A stretch of 64,000 nt of DNA, taken from contig NZ_SMGQ01000011.1 in the NCBI RefSeq assembly GCF_004339095.1, positions 1,079,652 through 1,143,651 of the forward strand, in the 5' to 3' direction. The translations under genes were made by a program, and so were the position numbers. The notes under the pieces are model-generated. The model was not told the DNA's origin and ran no database searches. It worked only from the letters and a program-made list of their open reading frames with translations. Source of the DNA: Natranaerovirga hydrolytica (GTDB taxonomy: Bacteria > Bacillota > Clostridia > Lachnospirales > DSM-24629). Positions 15,771 to 25,025 of the stretch are shown one piece after another (the stretch's first letter is position 1; each line of letters begins with the position of its first letter).

Positions 15771-17003
15771 TTAGTGCATCACCTCATGTCTACAATATGC
15801 TCTAATAGAAGCGGTAAAGAAAATAAATATATACATCACTAAGGCAATCCCAATCACATATGGCGACCATATTGACCAAGTGCCAATTCGCACATAATTA
15901 ACTTGAAGCAATTCATTATATACACCTAAGCCACTAGATGGCAAAATATAACGTATTGAACTAAATGAATCTTTTTTGTTTGCAACCGCCTGAAGAAATG
16001 ATGGGACTATCAGCATACCTATTGATAGCGCCATTACAATAATCGACGTTTGAAATTTTGTAGACAAGAACAATGTAAACATAACCATAGCCATAGTAAT
16101 AAGAAAACCTATAAAAATAGTTCTCACATATAATTCTCCAATTGTGTACGGACTAGGTGATAATAAATTTATAAACTGGACAGATGTTTTTAAACCTTTT
16201 GCTCCAAATATTGAATAGCATATGCCACCGTAAATAACCATGCAAACAATATAAAGCATTCCTAATAGACCCATAGTAGATACCAACTTCGCAACTGCCA
16301 AATGCCTTCGTCCATATTTTGTTGTTCTTAATATGTCATCCGCTTCATTAGCGTACTCTCCTGAAAAAACAGGCGCTGCAATGACTCCGCACAAAAGTAC
16401 AATCAAACCTATACAAATCCCCATATATTCACCTGCTGTATCCCAACCAGAGTATGAACTAAAATAAAAAGGCTTTTTAACAAAATCTTCCCTTTCCTCT
16501 ACCTGCCTTAAGCCTGCATTGTTATCCTCTAATTTATATTCCCAATACATTCCTTGTTGCTGTGCCCTTTTGTCATAAAAGGTTGCAGCTTCCTGTGGTT
16601 GTAATTCATAAAATATTCGGGCACTGACTGAGCCATCTGAGTCCTGAAAGATATAAGGCATAAGGTATAATATTTCTGTTATAGGTGATACCTGCTGTAC
16701 GAATACTTCATTGGGAATATCCCCTCCATGTTCCATATATACTTTCTGATATTTGTTTATGACATCCACGAAAATGTCTGGTAAAACTAAGCCTTCCAGA
16801 GGTTTCTCAATCTCTCTTTTATAATTAATTGCCTTTATACCTGAAATATGTTCTATTACACCATCGCTATTTAGTATAGTACTTCTTTCTACTAAAGCAC
16901 TAGATAGACCTATCATACCTGATAAAATAATTGCTAAAATGATAATGATACATGTACTTTTTGTCCTTAACATTCGCTTAATTTCAAGTTTGATAAGACG
17001 CAT
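15771..17003 (-). CDS. ABC transporter permease (ABC-2 type)
   Basis: A 410-residue membrane protein: one N-terminal helix (about 15-37), a long extracytoplasmic region (about 40-185), then about five helices, the common layout of ABC-2 permeases of antibiotic-resistance or export systems. It starts three bases after the TAA of the ATPase gene (TAAATG), with GGGGAGGA as ribosome binding site, so the two are coupled. Substrate unknown; the PadR repressor gene upstream suggests induction by a toxic compound. Confidence 0.85.
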   Translation of the reverse strand: MRLIKLEIKRMLRTKSTCIIIILAIILSGMIGLSSALVERSTILNSDGVIEHISGIKAINYKREIEKPLEGLVLPDIFVDVINKYQKVYMEHGGDIPNEVFVQQVSPITEILYLMPYIFQDSDGSVSARIFYELQPQEAATFYDKRAQQQGMYWEYKLEDNNAGLRQVEEREDFVKKPFYFSSYSGWDTAGEYMGICIGLIVLLCGVIAAPVFSGEYANEADDILRTTKYGRRHLAVAKLVSTMGLLGMLYIVCMVIYGGICYSIFGAKGLKTSVQFINLLSPSPYTIGELYVRTIFIGFLITMAMVMFTLFLSTKFQTSIIVMALSIGMLIVPSFLQAVANKKDSFSSIRYILPSSGLGVYNELLQVNYVRIGTWSIWSPYVIGIALVMYIFIFFTASIRAYCRHEVMH

Positions 17004-17891
17004 TTAACATTCCTCCCCTACAATATGTTCGTTCTTAAATAGCCACAGATATAGATCTTCTAGGCATGGGGATTGTAGTACTGCATTATTTTTGTTTTCA
17101 TACTCCGATATATATCTCACCAACACTTGACCATCATTTTTGTTACGTACATTGACAACATACTGCTCATTTTTGAATATTGAAAATTCTTTCGCAGGAA
17201 TAATACTTTGCCAGACTTTTCCTTGCAACGAAAGCACAAGTTTTTCTGTAGTTCCAAAAGCGATTATCTCTCCATTTTTCATAATTGCATTATTGGCTGC
17301 AATATGTTCAACATCTGAAACAATGTGAGTAGAGATCAATACAATTCTTTCTTGCGCAAGCTCAGAAATAACGTTTCGAAAATGTACTCTTTCCCCAGGG
17401 TCAAGTCCTGCTGTTGGCTCATCTAGAACCATTATTTGAGGTTCATTTAATAATGCCTGTGCAATACCCACTCTACGTTTCATACCACCAGATAGCTTGC
17501 GAATTAGTTTTTTTCTAACGTCTTCCAAAGAAGTTTTATATAGAACTTCTTGTATTTTAGTTTTACTCTTTCTTTCGGGTAGACCCTTTAATGCTGCTAT
17601 GTATTCTAAATAATCCTCTACCCTAAATTCAGAATAATATCCGAAATTCTGCGGCAAGTATCCGATGAGGTTACGATACTCTTCACCAAGCGCTGTAATT
17701 TGTTTTCCATCTAAATAAATTTCACCTGTTGTTTGTGTCAAAATACCACATATAATTCTCATCAATGTTGTTTTGCCAGAACCATTTGCACCAAGCAATC
17801 CCCATACACCTGGCGTCAGAGTAAGATTCACATCATTTACTGCTACAATATCTTTATATTTTTTTGTTATATGTTCTACAACAAGCTCCAT
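17004..17891 (-). CDS. ABC transporter ATP-binding protein
   Basis: A 295-residue ATPase with Walker A GANGSGKT (about residues 32-39), signature LSGGM (about 134-138), Walker B MVLDEPTAGLD, and a C-terminal regulatory extension of about 80 residues, typical of ABC-2 exporters. The first possible start (TTG 17909) lies inside the ribosome binding site; the ATG at 17891 is correctly spaced from GGAGGGG. Partner of the permease that follows. Part of the PadR-VanZ-ABC operon. Confidence 0.9.
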   Translation of the reverse strand: MELVVEHITKKYKDIVAVNDVNLTLTPGVWGLLGANGSGKTTLMRIICGILTQTTGEIYLDGKQITALGEEYRNLIGYLPQNFGYYSEFRVEDYLEYIAALKGLPERKSKTKIQEVLYKTSLEDVRKKLIRKLSGGMKRRVGIAQALLNEPQIMVLDEPTAGLDPGERVHFRNVISELAQERIVLISTHIVSDVEHIAANNAIMKNGEIIAFGTTEKLVLSLQGKVWQSIIPAKEFSIFKNEQYVVNVRNKNDGQVLVRYISEYENKNNAVLQSPCLEDLYLWLFKNEHIVGEEC

Positions 17892-17913
17892 TGATACCCC
17901 TCCTATCAATATT

Positions 17914-18603
17914 TTATAGCTCTCCCCTAATTAAATATTGCATTTTATATCTTTTTAAGACTTTCAATAATAATTTATATACGCCTAATCCTATAATACT
18001 CCCGGTAAGGTTGAGAATAATATCATCTATATCGAATATACCTCGTGAAAACATATATTGAGTCCATTCAATACAAAAACTAAAAGCAAATGCAAACAAC
18101 AAGTTATTTTTTATATTTTTGCCTTTATTAACAATTATTGGTATAAAAAATCCAAAAGGTATAAATAAAATAATACTCACAAACATATTAGATAATTGAG
18201 AATAACCATTAGGATACATTAAGATATAATTTCCAATTTGTTTAAATGGTATTATATTAATTCCCTTGAAATTATTTAGATAAATCATATTACTAGATCT
18301 TCCTAAAATCAAAGCCCATACAACAAATAATATATATACCCACCAAATAGTTACAAATACTTTTTTTAATAATTTACATAATTTACTCGTTGATTTATTT
18401 AATTCAAACGTAATTGTTTCCTTATTCCCAAAAACCTTTAGTGACAAATCTATGGCTTCACTTTCACTTTTCCCCTTGTCAATGTATTCTTTCTTCAAAA
18501 GATTTAAGTGATCCAAAAACTCAATTTTTAAATCCTCTTTTTCATTTTCCAAACAATCTAATCCCTTAATAATTTTATCAACATACTCTGAGAACGCCTC
18601 CAT
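17914..18603 (-). CDS. VanZ-like membrane protein with an N-terminal HAAS-like domain
   Basis: About 229 residues. The N-terminus (about 1-75; FSEYVDKIIKGL, EAIDLSLKVFG) resembles the small helical domain found in PadR-linked membrane proteins (HAAS/DUF1700). The rest is a four-helix VanZ-like unit with the family pattern NIIPFKQI, FIPFGFFIP, and FCIEWTQYMFSRGIFDIDDIILN (seen in sections). VanZ proteins give low-level teicoplanin resistance in some hosts; here the role is probably envelope defence. The ATG at 18603 is six bases from AGGAGG and one base after the PadR stop, so the genes are coupled. Confidence 0.82.
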   Translation of the reverse strand: MEAFSEYVDKIIKGLDCLENEKEDLKIEFLDHLNLLKKEYIDKGKSESEAIDLSLKVFGNKETITFELNKSTSKLCKLLKKVFVTIWWVYILFVVWALILGRSSNMIYLNNFKGINIIPFKQIGNYILMYPNGYSQLSNMFVSIILFIPFGFFIPIIVNKGKNIKNNLLFAFAFSFCIEWTQYMFSRGIFDIDDIILNLTGSIIGLGVYKLLLKVLKRYKMQYLIRGEL

Positions 18604-18604
18604 C

Positions 18605-18928
18605 CTATACCTCCTCACCGCACACTTGAATTAACCTACTAATCTTTTTCCACTCATCCAGTTTATTATTTAATTCTTTTCTTCCACTATCCGTTATCCT
18701 ATAATATTTTCTTCTTCCCCCTCCATCTGATTCTCCCCAATATGATTCTAGGTGCTGGTTCCCCTCTAATCTTTTCAATGCAGAATATAATGTACCTTCA
18801 CCCATTTCATATAATCCATCACTCTTCTCATTTACCTTTTTAGCAATTTCATATCCATACGTATCTTTTATAGATATTAATGATAGAATTAATATATCAA
18901 TACTTCCTTTTCTTATTTCCTTATTCAT
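18605..18928 (-). CDS. PadR family transcriptional repressor
   Basis: A 107-residue winged-helix protein of usual PadR length: KGSIDILILSLI, YGYEIAKKV, GTLYSALKRLE, and GGRRKYYRIT are all family signatures. PadR proteins repress adjacent transporter genes and are released by ligand. The ATG at 18928 follows AAAGGAGC; a longer frame upstream has no ribosome binding site. First gene of the PadR-VanZ-ATPase-permease operon. A TACATA-N8-TATGTA inverted repeat upstream is its likely operator. Confidence 0.9.
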   Translation of the reverse strand: MNKEIRKGSIDILILSLISIKDTYGYEIAKKVNEKSDGLYEMGEGTLYSALKRLEGNQHLESYWGESDGGGRRKYYRITDSGRKELNNKLDEWKKISRLIQVCGEEV

Positions 18929-18945
18929 AACACAGCTCCTTTCTA

Positions 18946-18965
18946 TACATAGTAACACATATGTA
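18946..18965 (-). promoter_or_regulatory. Probable PadR operator
   Basis: TACATA (18946-18951) and TATGTA (18960-18965) form an inverted repeat with an eight-base gap, the spacing usual for PadR sites, directly upstream of the padR ribosome binding site. Confidence 0.55.
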
Positions 18966-19469
18966 CCTCGTAATGCAATGTATTTTAAAACAAATTATTA
19001 ATTCTTCAGCTATCAACTATACTGGCGAAAATCAAGTGAGCTGTAACGTAATATATAGTAAAGCTTCCTCTGAGTAACTCATATTCTTCTTGTACCTTAT
19101 CTTTCTTAGATATATAAACTACACTCAATGTTTCCTATTTTCGCATCCTTACAAATCCAGTTCTCCTTGTATAATATATTTAGGTTAATAAAGACAAGCT
19201 GTAATCCTTTTTTAGCTGTTAATTGAAAGATGATGATCTTTTTTAAGTCTTATTTGCTAAGGCTTATTTCTTATGACCAAAAATATAAAAAAATCCTTTT
19301 ACTTTATAGAAAAGAGATCTTTCCTATAAAGCAAAAAAGGCGAGGGGCTGTCGGAAAATAGCTCTTATAAAAAACAGTATGGCGCTGTGCGCTATACTAT
19401 TTTTTTGCAAAGAAAAAGATGGCAAAAAGAACCATCTTTTCTCCGTTATATTGTATAATATAACTACCT
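18966..19469. other. Gene-free stretch between padR and the transposase
   Basis: About 500 bases without a convincing gene. It holds a hairpin with 8-bp outer arms CTTTATAG/CTATAAAG at about 19300-19330, a sequence GGGGCTGTCGGAAAATAG near 19342 that could be the left end of the insertion sequence (no matching right end was found), and a terminator-like hairpin AGTATGGCGC/GCGCTATACT near 19377-19406 followed by T, which would shield the transposase from outside transcription. Confidence 0.5.
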
Positions 19470-21220
19470 ATGAATACATCCTATTATAACGAATTTTTCG
19501 AAAAAGGGCAACAGAAAATTTACTTTGATCTATATCAAATAGGATTACCGTCTGACGATCCAGTCTATACCCTTAATAAAGTTTTGGAGGAATTAGATTA
19601 TTCTAGCTTAGTTGCTAGATATAACACCAAGGGAAGAAAAGGCTATAATCCTATTATGATGTTTGCAGTTCTAACCTATGCTAATATGCGGGGTGTCAAG
19701 GGGATTGATAGAATTGTAGAACTCTGTGAAAGAGACATTGCTTTCATCTGGCTTACAAAAGGACAGAAACCTAAACGGGATGCTTTTTATGATTACATCA
19801 ATTTCAAGCTCACAGATGAGATTTTAGATGACTTGCATTATCAGTTTATTCGTCGTCTCCAGAAAGAAGAACGCATTACCCTAGAAGCGTTATTTATCGA
19901 CGGTACTAAATTGAAGCCAATGCCAATCGTTACACTTTCGTTTGGCGTGGAAGCGTCAACTATCATCTAGCTGGTTTATTAGATAGAATAGATAGCCTTT
20001 ATAACCAATACAACGACTTCATTAAAACCAGTGGCTATCATATCAAATATAAACTACCAGTCGAGCAAATGTTTGTTATTGAAGGCATGGACCGTGTCAG
20101 AGAAATCATTGAAAAAAATCGAGAACGAAAGTTAACTAAACATAAAAAAATCTCTAATAACAGTATCATTGAGATTGATCATTGCTCGCCTCTTGAGCTA
20201 TTAAATTTACAGATACAACTGATGAAAATTGCTAAAGGAGAAGAAATCCTTTTTGTATATGAAAAAGGTCATAAGAAATCCGAACTTCAAAAACTATATG
20301 AAGCAATTGAAGATTGTGGACAGCGATTGATGAAATATAAAAGCTGTTATGAAATCATGGGAACGGATAGAAACAGTTATTCAAAGACAGATCTCGAGGC
20401 AACATTTATGCGGATAAAAGATGACCATATGCAAAATGGGCAACTAAAACCGGCATATAATGTACAGATAGCCGTTGAAAACTACTTTATTATCCACAGT
20501 TACATTAGCAACGATCGAACGGACTATAATACCTTAATACCTGTGTTAAATAAACATAAAAGGGCACTTGGAGCTTATCCAAAAGAAGTAACTGCTGACA
20601 GTGGCTATAGTAGAGAAAAGAACTTGATTTTTCTAAAAGAAAAACAAATCAAAAGTTATATAAAACTACAGATTCATGAAACAATGAAAACAAGAGCTTA
20701 TCAAGAAGATATCGGCAAATACTATAACATGTCTACTATAATTAATGAAGACGAACATTATTATCAATGCCATGATGGTAGACAATTAGAGCATATAAGA
20801 ACAGAAGTAAGCACTAAAGGTGGGTTTGAAAGAACCTTTGAAGTCTATGGATGTAACGATTGTAGCGGATGTGTTCAAAAAGCACAGTGCTTTTATAAAT
20901 ATGATGAAGATAAAGATGTTGATAAGAACAAAGTGATGAAAATCAATGAACGATGGGAATCCCTAAAAGCTGAATCTAATGAAAATATTCAAAGTGAACA
21001 AGGTATAATAAATAGACAGATTCGATCGATTCAGACAGAAGTTCACTTTGGAGATATAAAAGAGAATGATAAATTTAGACGATTTAATTATCGTTCATCC
21101 AAAAAGGTCTATAAAGAATTTATGCTCTATGCAATAGGACGAAACATAAATAAATATCACCGATTTTTATATGGTGAAATCAAGAAATTCGAAGGAAAAA
21201 CCGAGGAGATAGCAGCCTAA
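19470..21220 (+). pseudogene. IS1182 family transposase, broken by a one-base frameshift
   Basis: Two adjacent frames together give a full-length transposase of about 580 residues. The first part (19470-19970) has the IS1182 N-terminal domain and the first catalytic Asp in LFIDGTK; the second part (in frame from 19916, first ATG 20069) has TADSGY and the end of the DDE domain. Shifting frame at about 19914-19916 restores the family sequence (GTKL, then NANRYTFVWRGS), so one base was lost. No slippery heptamer is present, so programmed frameshifting is unlikely. It lies against a truncated AraC copy. Confidence 0.85.
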
Positions 21221-21303
21221 GAAAAAAGTTGCCACTTAAAAGTTAATCCTTTATTTAGTGTGCATAAAAGTAAAAGTTTGAACAGATATAAATAAAAAAA
21301 GAA

Positions 21304-21351
21304 TGAACCCACAAAAAAAGTTGGCTTCCAAAAGCCTAAATTTTGTGGGTT
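21304..21351. repeat. Inverted repeat between the transposase and the truncated AraC copy
   Basis: TGAACCCACAAAA (21304-21316) and TTTTGTGGGTTCA (21339-21351) are perfect 13-base arms around an inner GGCTT/AAGCC stem. The AraC similarity begins about six bases further on, so this element marks the junction of the rearrangement. It may be a terminator or the scar of a mobile element. Confidence 0.6.
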
Positions 21352-21357
21352 CAAAAT

Positions 21358-22242
21358 ATTACTGTATCCAACTTTGGAAGCAATTGTTGTTATTCTCTCA
21401 TCATTCTCCTTTAACATCTTCGCAGCTATATGCATGCGATGCATCCTCATATAAGAATAAATTGATGTGCCATACACACCTTTAAAACATGATTTCATAG
21501 TAGCAAGGGATACCTTAAAGCGTAACGATAATTCTTCAAGGGTAAAATGTTCGTCTATATGATCGGTCATATATTTCATTATTGCCTTTGCTTTCTGAAC
21601 CTGATTTTTAGGCAAATAAGGTCTTTCACTTCCTTGCATAGAAATTTCAAACGCACTTAAAAACAAAAGGAGTTCTAAAACTTTAATTTTCAAATAATGA
21701 TTACGGATTTCTGGAGATACTGTATATAACTCTGAAAAAATATGTTCAATGGAAGCCATTGATCTCATAAACAAAAGGCCTTCTCCTGAAGTAAATGCTT
21801 TATGTAATGATTTTAAATCAATAGAAAACTCTTCTAAAATAGATTTTTCAAAGTGTAAGGCTTCATTGATATAGATGATCACTGTAATACCATGATAATG
21901 TTTTATTGGAAATCCAAATCCTACGGCTTGATAATCCTTAGAGTTTATAAAAAGATCTCCTTCTTGCAAATACATATATCTATTCTTGCTTAATTCCCAT
22001 TCTATTCGACCTTGCCTACAATGATCTATTGTTAAGATATCTGTTTCTCTTTTAAAAGCTGAACAACACGTTTCCATATGAAAATCATTGTATGACAAAT
22101 AAATACCTGGAAACACTTTATACCAAGTCATTGTTCCTTCTCCTGATACATCCTGCATTTTATATACGGTACAATCTTTTTCACTCTTTAAAACGGATAT
22201 ATTATTGTCTCTTAGCACTTTTTCATCTACTAAACCTATCAT
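21358..22242 (-). pseudogene. Truncated second copy of the AraC regulator
   Basis: About 295 residues match the AraC regulator at 10.8-11.7 kb with nine differences. The copy lacks the last 25 or so residues, i.e. the end of the second helix-turn-helix after VGYSN; the frame instead runs into unrelated sequence (to 21217) beside the insertion sequence. DNA binding is probably lost. Its start has a better ribosome binding site (AAAGGA) than the intact copy, and its 40-base upstream element is conserved. Confidence 0.85.
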
Positions 22243-22265
22243 TATTCATCCTTTATCCCCAAATT

Positions 22266-22305
22266 TTTTATAATAGTATCCACATTGACACGGCTTTGTT
22301 CAAAT
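22266..22305 (-). promoter_or_regulatory. Conserved upstream element of the AraC gene, copy 2
   Basis: 39 of 40 bases match 11765-11804. The one change breaks an arm of the GTGTC-N6-GACAC palindrome. Confidence 0.45.
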
Positions 22306-22346
22306 GCTTTTTTATACATATGCCTCAACATATATTCTTTATCCTT

Positions 22347-22706
22347 TTACGCCTGTTCAATAGATGGATTCATCAATTCTATACTTCCTATATTATCAAT
22401 ACGGATCATTTTAGTTTTAACAACTTCTTTTTTATCTTTATAAGTGACTTTAGCCCATTCATCGTCTACGTCTACTACAGTACATATTAAGGTTGCACTG
22501 CCAATAGATGCCAACGCATTTTCTTCATTTTCTACTTTTATCAAACATTTTTCTCCTATTAAGGTTTGCATAAGCTTAGACATTGTATAATCTCCTTTCA
22601 TTTTTCTTTTGATTAGATTTAATTTTCTTTCTAGCTTTTTTACTCTTGCTGGGTAACTGCTATAAGCTAATAAAAGTACAAAAGCAATTAAACCAAAAAA
22701 TTCCAT
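22347..22706 (-). CDS. Small membrane-anchored protein of unknown function
   Basis: A 119-residue protein: one N-terminal membrane helix (FFGLIAFVLLLAYSSYP), a basic helix (VKKLERKLNLIKRK), then a small beta-rich cytosolic domain. GGAG six bases before the ATG at 22706 sets the start. Inside the gene a second ATG (22583) is preceded by AAAGGAGAT at ideal spacing and would yield the soluble 78-residue domain alone. It lies between the truncated AraC copy and the GDT1 gene. Family not recognised. Confidence 0.7.
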   Translation of the reverse strand: MEFFGLIAFVLLLAYSSYPARVKKLERKLNLIKRKMKGDYTMSKLMQTLIGEKCLIKVENEENALASIGSATLICTVVDVDDEWAKVTYKDKKEVVKTKMIRIDNIGSIELMNPSIEQA

Positions 22707-22854
22707 AGACATCTCCATCCCATATATTTTATTGTATTTATTGAATCCTTACTATTAAAATACCACTTTATTATAAATTTCTATTAATTAATTTAATTAT
22801 ACCATGTCAACTGCAAAAAAACATTTTATCAAAATGAACTTTTACTTTTTTATA

Positions 22855-23955
22855 TTAAAAAATCTGAGTAACATTGTCTTCATCCAATGCTATTAATAAT
22901 TTTTCATATTCTTTCCAATCATTAAAATCCTCAATACACTTGTCAAATAAAATCATTTCTAATTTCTTTCTTATTTCGTGTATATTTTGATATTGATTGG
23001 GACAGGGCAGTTTTCTGAGATATTTAATGGTTACTTTTAAAGTCTCTGAGACTTTTTCTTTGTCATATTGCTTTTTAAATTGTTTGTCTTTTGTATAACT
23101 TTTTTTATGATTAATTTCTTTTTTTTCTGTTAACCCATTATGAATAAGGGTCTTTGTTATACCAATGGGACAGGCTTCCCCTTGACAGGTCACACATTCA
23201 TCCACGCCTAAACAAATTTCTTCTATGTTTTCTTTAGCTTCTTGATAATATTGATATAAATCTCTTGAATGTCTTTTTAGTACAGATTCATTCCCTAATC
23301 TTTTATTGATAATGATTGACTTTAACATGATACCACCTACTAAAACAATTATAGTGACAAACAATATGCTATTACTTGGTGTAACATATTCTCGTGGTAA
23401 ATTTTGATACAATTTGATGATACCAAAAATCATAAATACTGAAGATGCTATGATTTTTATAGTTATTTCTGGTATTTTGTCTCCTATTTTTTTACCAATT
23501 AATATACCGATACCACCTGTAAGGACCATACCTAAGACAGTTCCTGTTAAGATGAGTATTGGGAATGTTCCTTCTGTTGCTAACGTAATGGCTGTTAGTT
23601 GGGTTTTATCACCTAGTTCTCCTATAAAAAAAGCCATTGACACTGTAAAAATAGGGCCAAATTTATACTTGATATTTTCTTCTTCCTCCTCATCATCCGC
23701 TTGTAATGTCCATAAGGCGAATCCTATAAAAGCCAGTCCTCCAATAATTTGTAATGTGCTAATAGGGATTAAAGTCGATAAATAATTTCCAAAAAGAACA
23801 GCTAGTCCATGGTTCAACAAAGAACCTATAAAAATGCCCATTAAAACCTTTCTTACAGGAAATTTTGTTGCAAATGCCATGGCTAATATTTGGGTCTTAT
23901 CTCCCATTTCTGCAATAAAAATAAGTATAAATGCTTTGAATAATTCTTGTATCAT
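22855..23955 (-). CDS. GDT1/UPF0016 family manganese exporter with an extra C-terminal domain
   Basis: Two homologous three-helix repeats each carry the family's ion motif: EMGDKTQ (16-22) and ELGDKTQ (113-119), as in Mn2+/Ca2+ exporters of the TMEM165/GDT1 group. A seventh helix (about 195-212) leads to an unusual 155-residue cytosolic tail with C254-x-x-C257-x4-C262 (CVTCQGEAC). Normal bacterial members are about 190-230 residues, so the tail is extra. GAGGTGAT precedes the ATG. A yybP-ykoY Mn2+ riboswitch in the leader supports Mn2+ export. A second copy of the tail domain lies at 15.2-15.7 kb. Confidence 0.9.
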   Translation of the reverse strand: MIQELFKAFILIFIAEMGDKTQILAMAFATKFPVRKVLMGIFIGSLLNHGLAVLFGNYLSTLIPISTLQIIGGLAFIGFALWTLQADDEEEEENIKYKFGPIFTVSMAFFIGELGDKTQLTAITLATEGTFPILILTGTVLGMVLTGGIGILIGKKIGDKIPEITIKIIASSVFMIFGIIKLYQNLPREYVTPSNSILFVTIIVLVGGIMLKSIIINKRLGNESVLKRHSRDLYQYYQEAKENIEEICLGVDECVTCQGEACPIGITKTLIHNGLTEKKEINHKKSYTKDKQFKKQYDKEKVSETLKVTIKYLRKLPCPNQYQNIHEIRKKLEMILFDKCIEDFNDWKEYEKLLIALDEDNVTQIF

Positions 23956-23985
23956 CTCATCACCTCGTTAAATATTTTTTTCATT

Positions 23986-24045
23986 AAAAAAGAGACCTAT
24001 AGATTAATAAACTACTGCTTAATAGTTTACTAATCTAAAAGTCTC
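23986..24045 (-). terminator. Riboswitch terminator of the GDT1 leader
   Basis: GAGAC of the aptamer (24045-24041) pairs with GTCTC (23996-23992), enclosing a long inner stem, followed by a T run. Formation excludes the aptamer's closing helix. Confidence 0.75.
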
Positions 24046-24145
24046 GCATCTTTAAAATTCTTAAAGTAATAAAACCAGGATTGCTCCAGTATGTTGATTT
24101 TATTTTGGCTGATGTAACTTTAGCCACAGCTACTCCCTTTTAGAA
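24041..24145 (-). ncRNA. yybP-ykoY manganese riboswitch
   Basis: The minus-strand leader carries the hallmark segments GGGAGTAGC (around 24137) and GCGAGACTTT (around 24047), separated by a paired arm and a second conserved internal segment containing CAATCCTGG. This class senses Mn2+ and turns genes on by preventing terminator formation, which fits the overlapping terminator and the downstream Mn2+ exporter family gene. Confidence 0.88.
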
Positions 24146-24153
24146 CACTTTTA

Positions 24154-24182
24154 ATTCTACTTAAATTTTTGAGTTTTGTCAA
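24154..24182 (-). promoter_or_regulatory. Promoter of the Mn2+ riboswitch/GDT1 unit
   Basis: -35 TTGACA (24182-24177), 17-base spacer, -10 TAGAAT (24159-24154), placing the start just before the aptamer. Confidence 0.7.
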
Positions 24183-24274
24183 CGGATACAACCGTTGTTT
24201 TTTTATTCATCTGTATGATATATGAAAATATAACGATGCTATACAGCGTAATTGATAGTATACCTGGGCTTGAT

Positions 24275-24916
24275 TTAATAACCCAAACTTTCGTCTACGA
24301 TCATAATTTTAATTCTATCTTTTATCATATGCCTTTTTATAATAGCAATATGATTGCATATTCTATCTTCAGATTTACAATCTACACAATAGCCCACTTT
24401 CGTACAGGGTGTATCCTTATTCAGTCTTTTGGCATCAATTGGCGCCGCTGTATTCTTAACCCTTTTTTCTGCTGCATCTAAATCCTTAACTATTTTATTG
24501 ATTCCAATGACGATTATAACTTGTTTTGGCCCAAATGAAATTGGTGCCACTCTATTGCCATAGCCATCTACATTATATAATTCGCCTTTTTCTGTTATGG
24601 CATTTGTTCCTGATATAAAAGTGTCAGCTGTAAAGTTTTTAGCATACATTTCATCCTTCTCTTTTCTTGTTAAGTCTTCATTGTACTTGTCTAAAAATAA
24701 ATAATCATCGGTTCTTAATAAATCAATAACACCTGTTTCAAATAAAGTCATTGAATCCCCTACACCAACTACAGACCCCTTTGGAGTAAGTTCTTTTATC
24801 TTATTGATTAATTCTACTTTTGTTTCTAAATAAAAGCCAAGCATATTATTTTTATGTATATTTTTTAGTAAGTTTTCAATTTTCAAGTCGTCGTGCCATT
24901 TTAAATGTTCATCCAT
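24275..24916 (-). CDS. LUD domain protein (LutC/YkgG-like)
   Basis: About 213 residues of the LUD (DUF162) fold. Family patterns include VGVGDSMTLFETGV, FISGTNAITEKGEL and the YGNRVAPISFGPKQVIIVIG region, then a Cys cluster near the C-terminus (CTKVGYCVDCKSEDRICN). LUD proteins are linked to lactate oxidation (LutC) or are free-standing with unknown roles, as here: no lutA/lutB is nearby. Start taken at ATG 24916, ten bases after GGGAGG; upstream in-frame starts are poorly spaced. Confidence 0.85.
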   Translation of the reverse strand: MDEHLKWHDDLKIENLLKNIHKNNMLGFYLETKVELINKIKELTPKGSVVGVGDSMTLFETGVIDLLRTDDYLFLDKYNEDLTRKEKDEMYAKNFTADTFISGTNAITEKGELYNVDGYGNRVAPISFGPKQVIIVIGINKIVKDLDAAEKRVKNTAAPIDAKRLNKDTPCTKVGYCVDCKSEDRICNHIAIIKRHMIKDRIKIMIVDESLGY

Positions 24917-25025
24917 TGGTTTCTTTCCTCCCATTTGTTTCATATGTCCCTTGCCCAAATTTTATATAGGCAACACAGTTATCATTTAACCCCACACATT
25001 AAACTGAGTACATGACCTGCTCTGC

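Noticed and set aside
19470-21220. Programmed frameshift in the transposase
   Set aside because: No slippery heptamer or downstream structure at the shift; a single lost base restores the family sequence, so it is a mutation.
24180-24204. Plus-strand terminator-like hairpin CAACGG/CCGTTG with T run
   Set aside because: No plus-strand gene ends there; it overlaps the -35 of the GDT1 promoter and is probably incidental.
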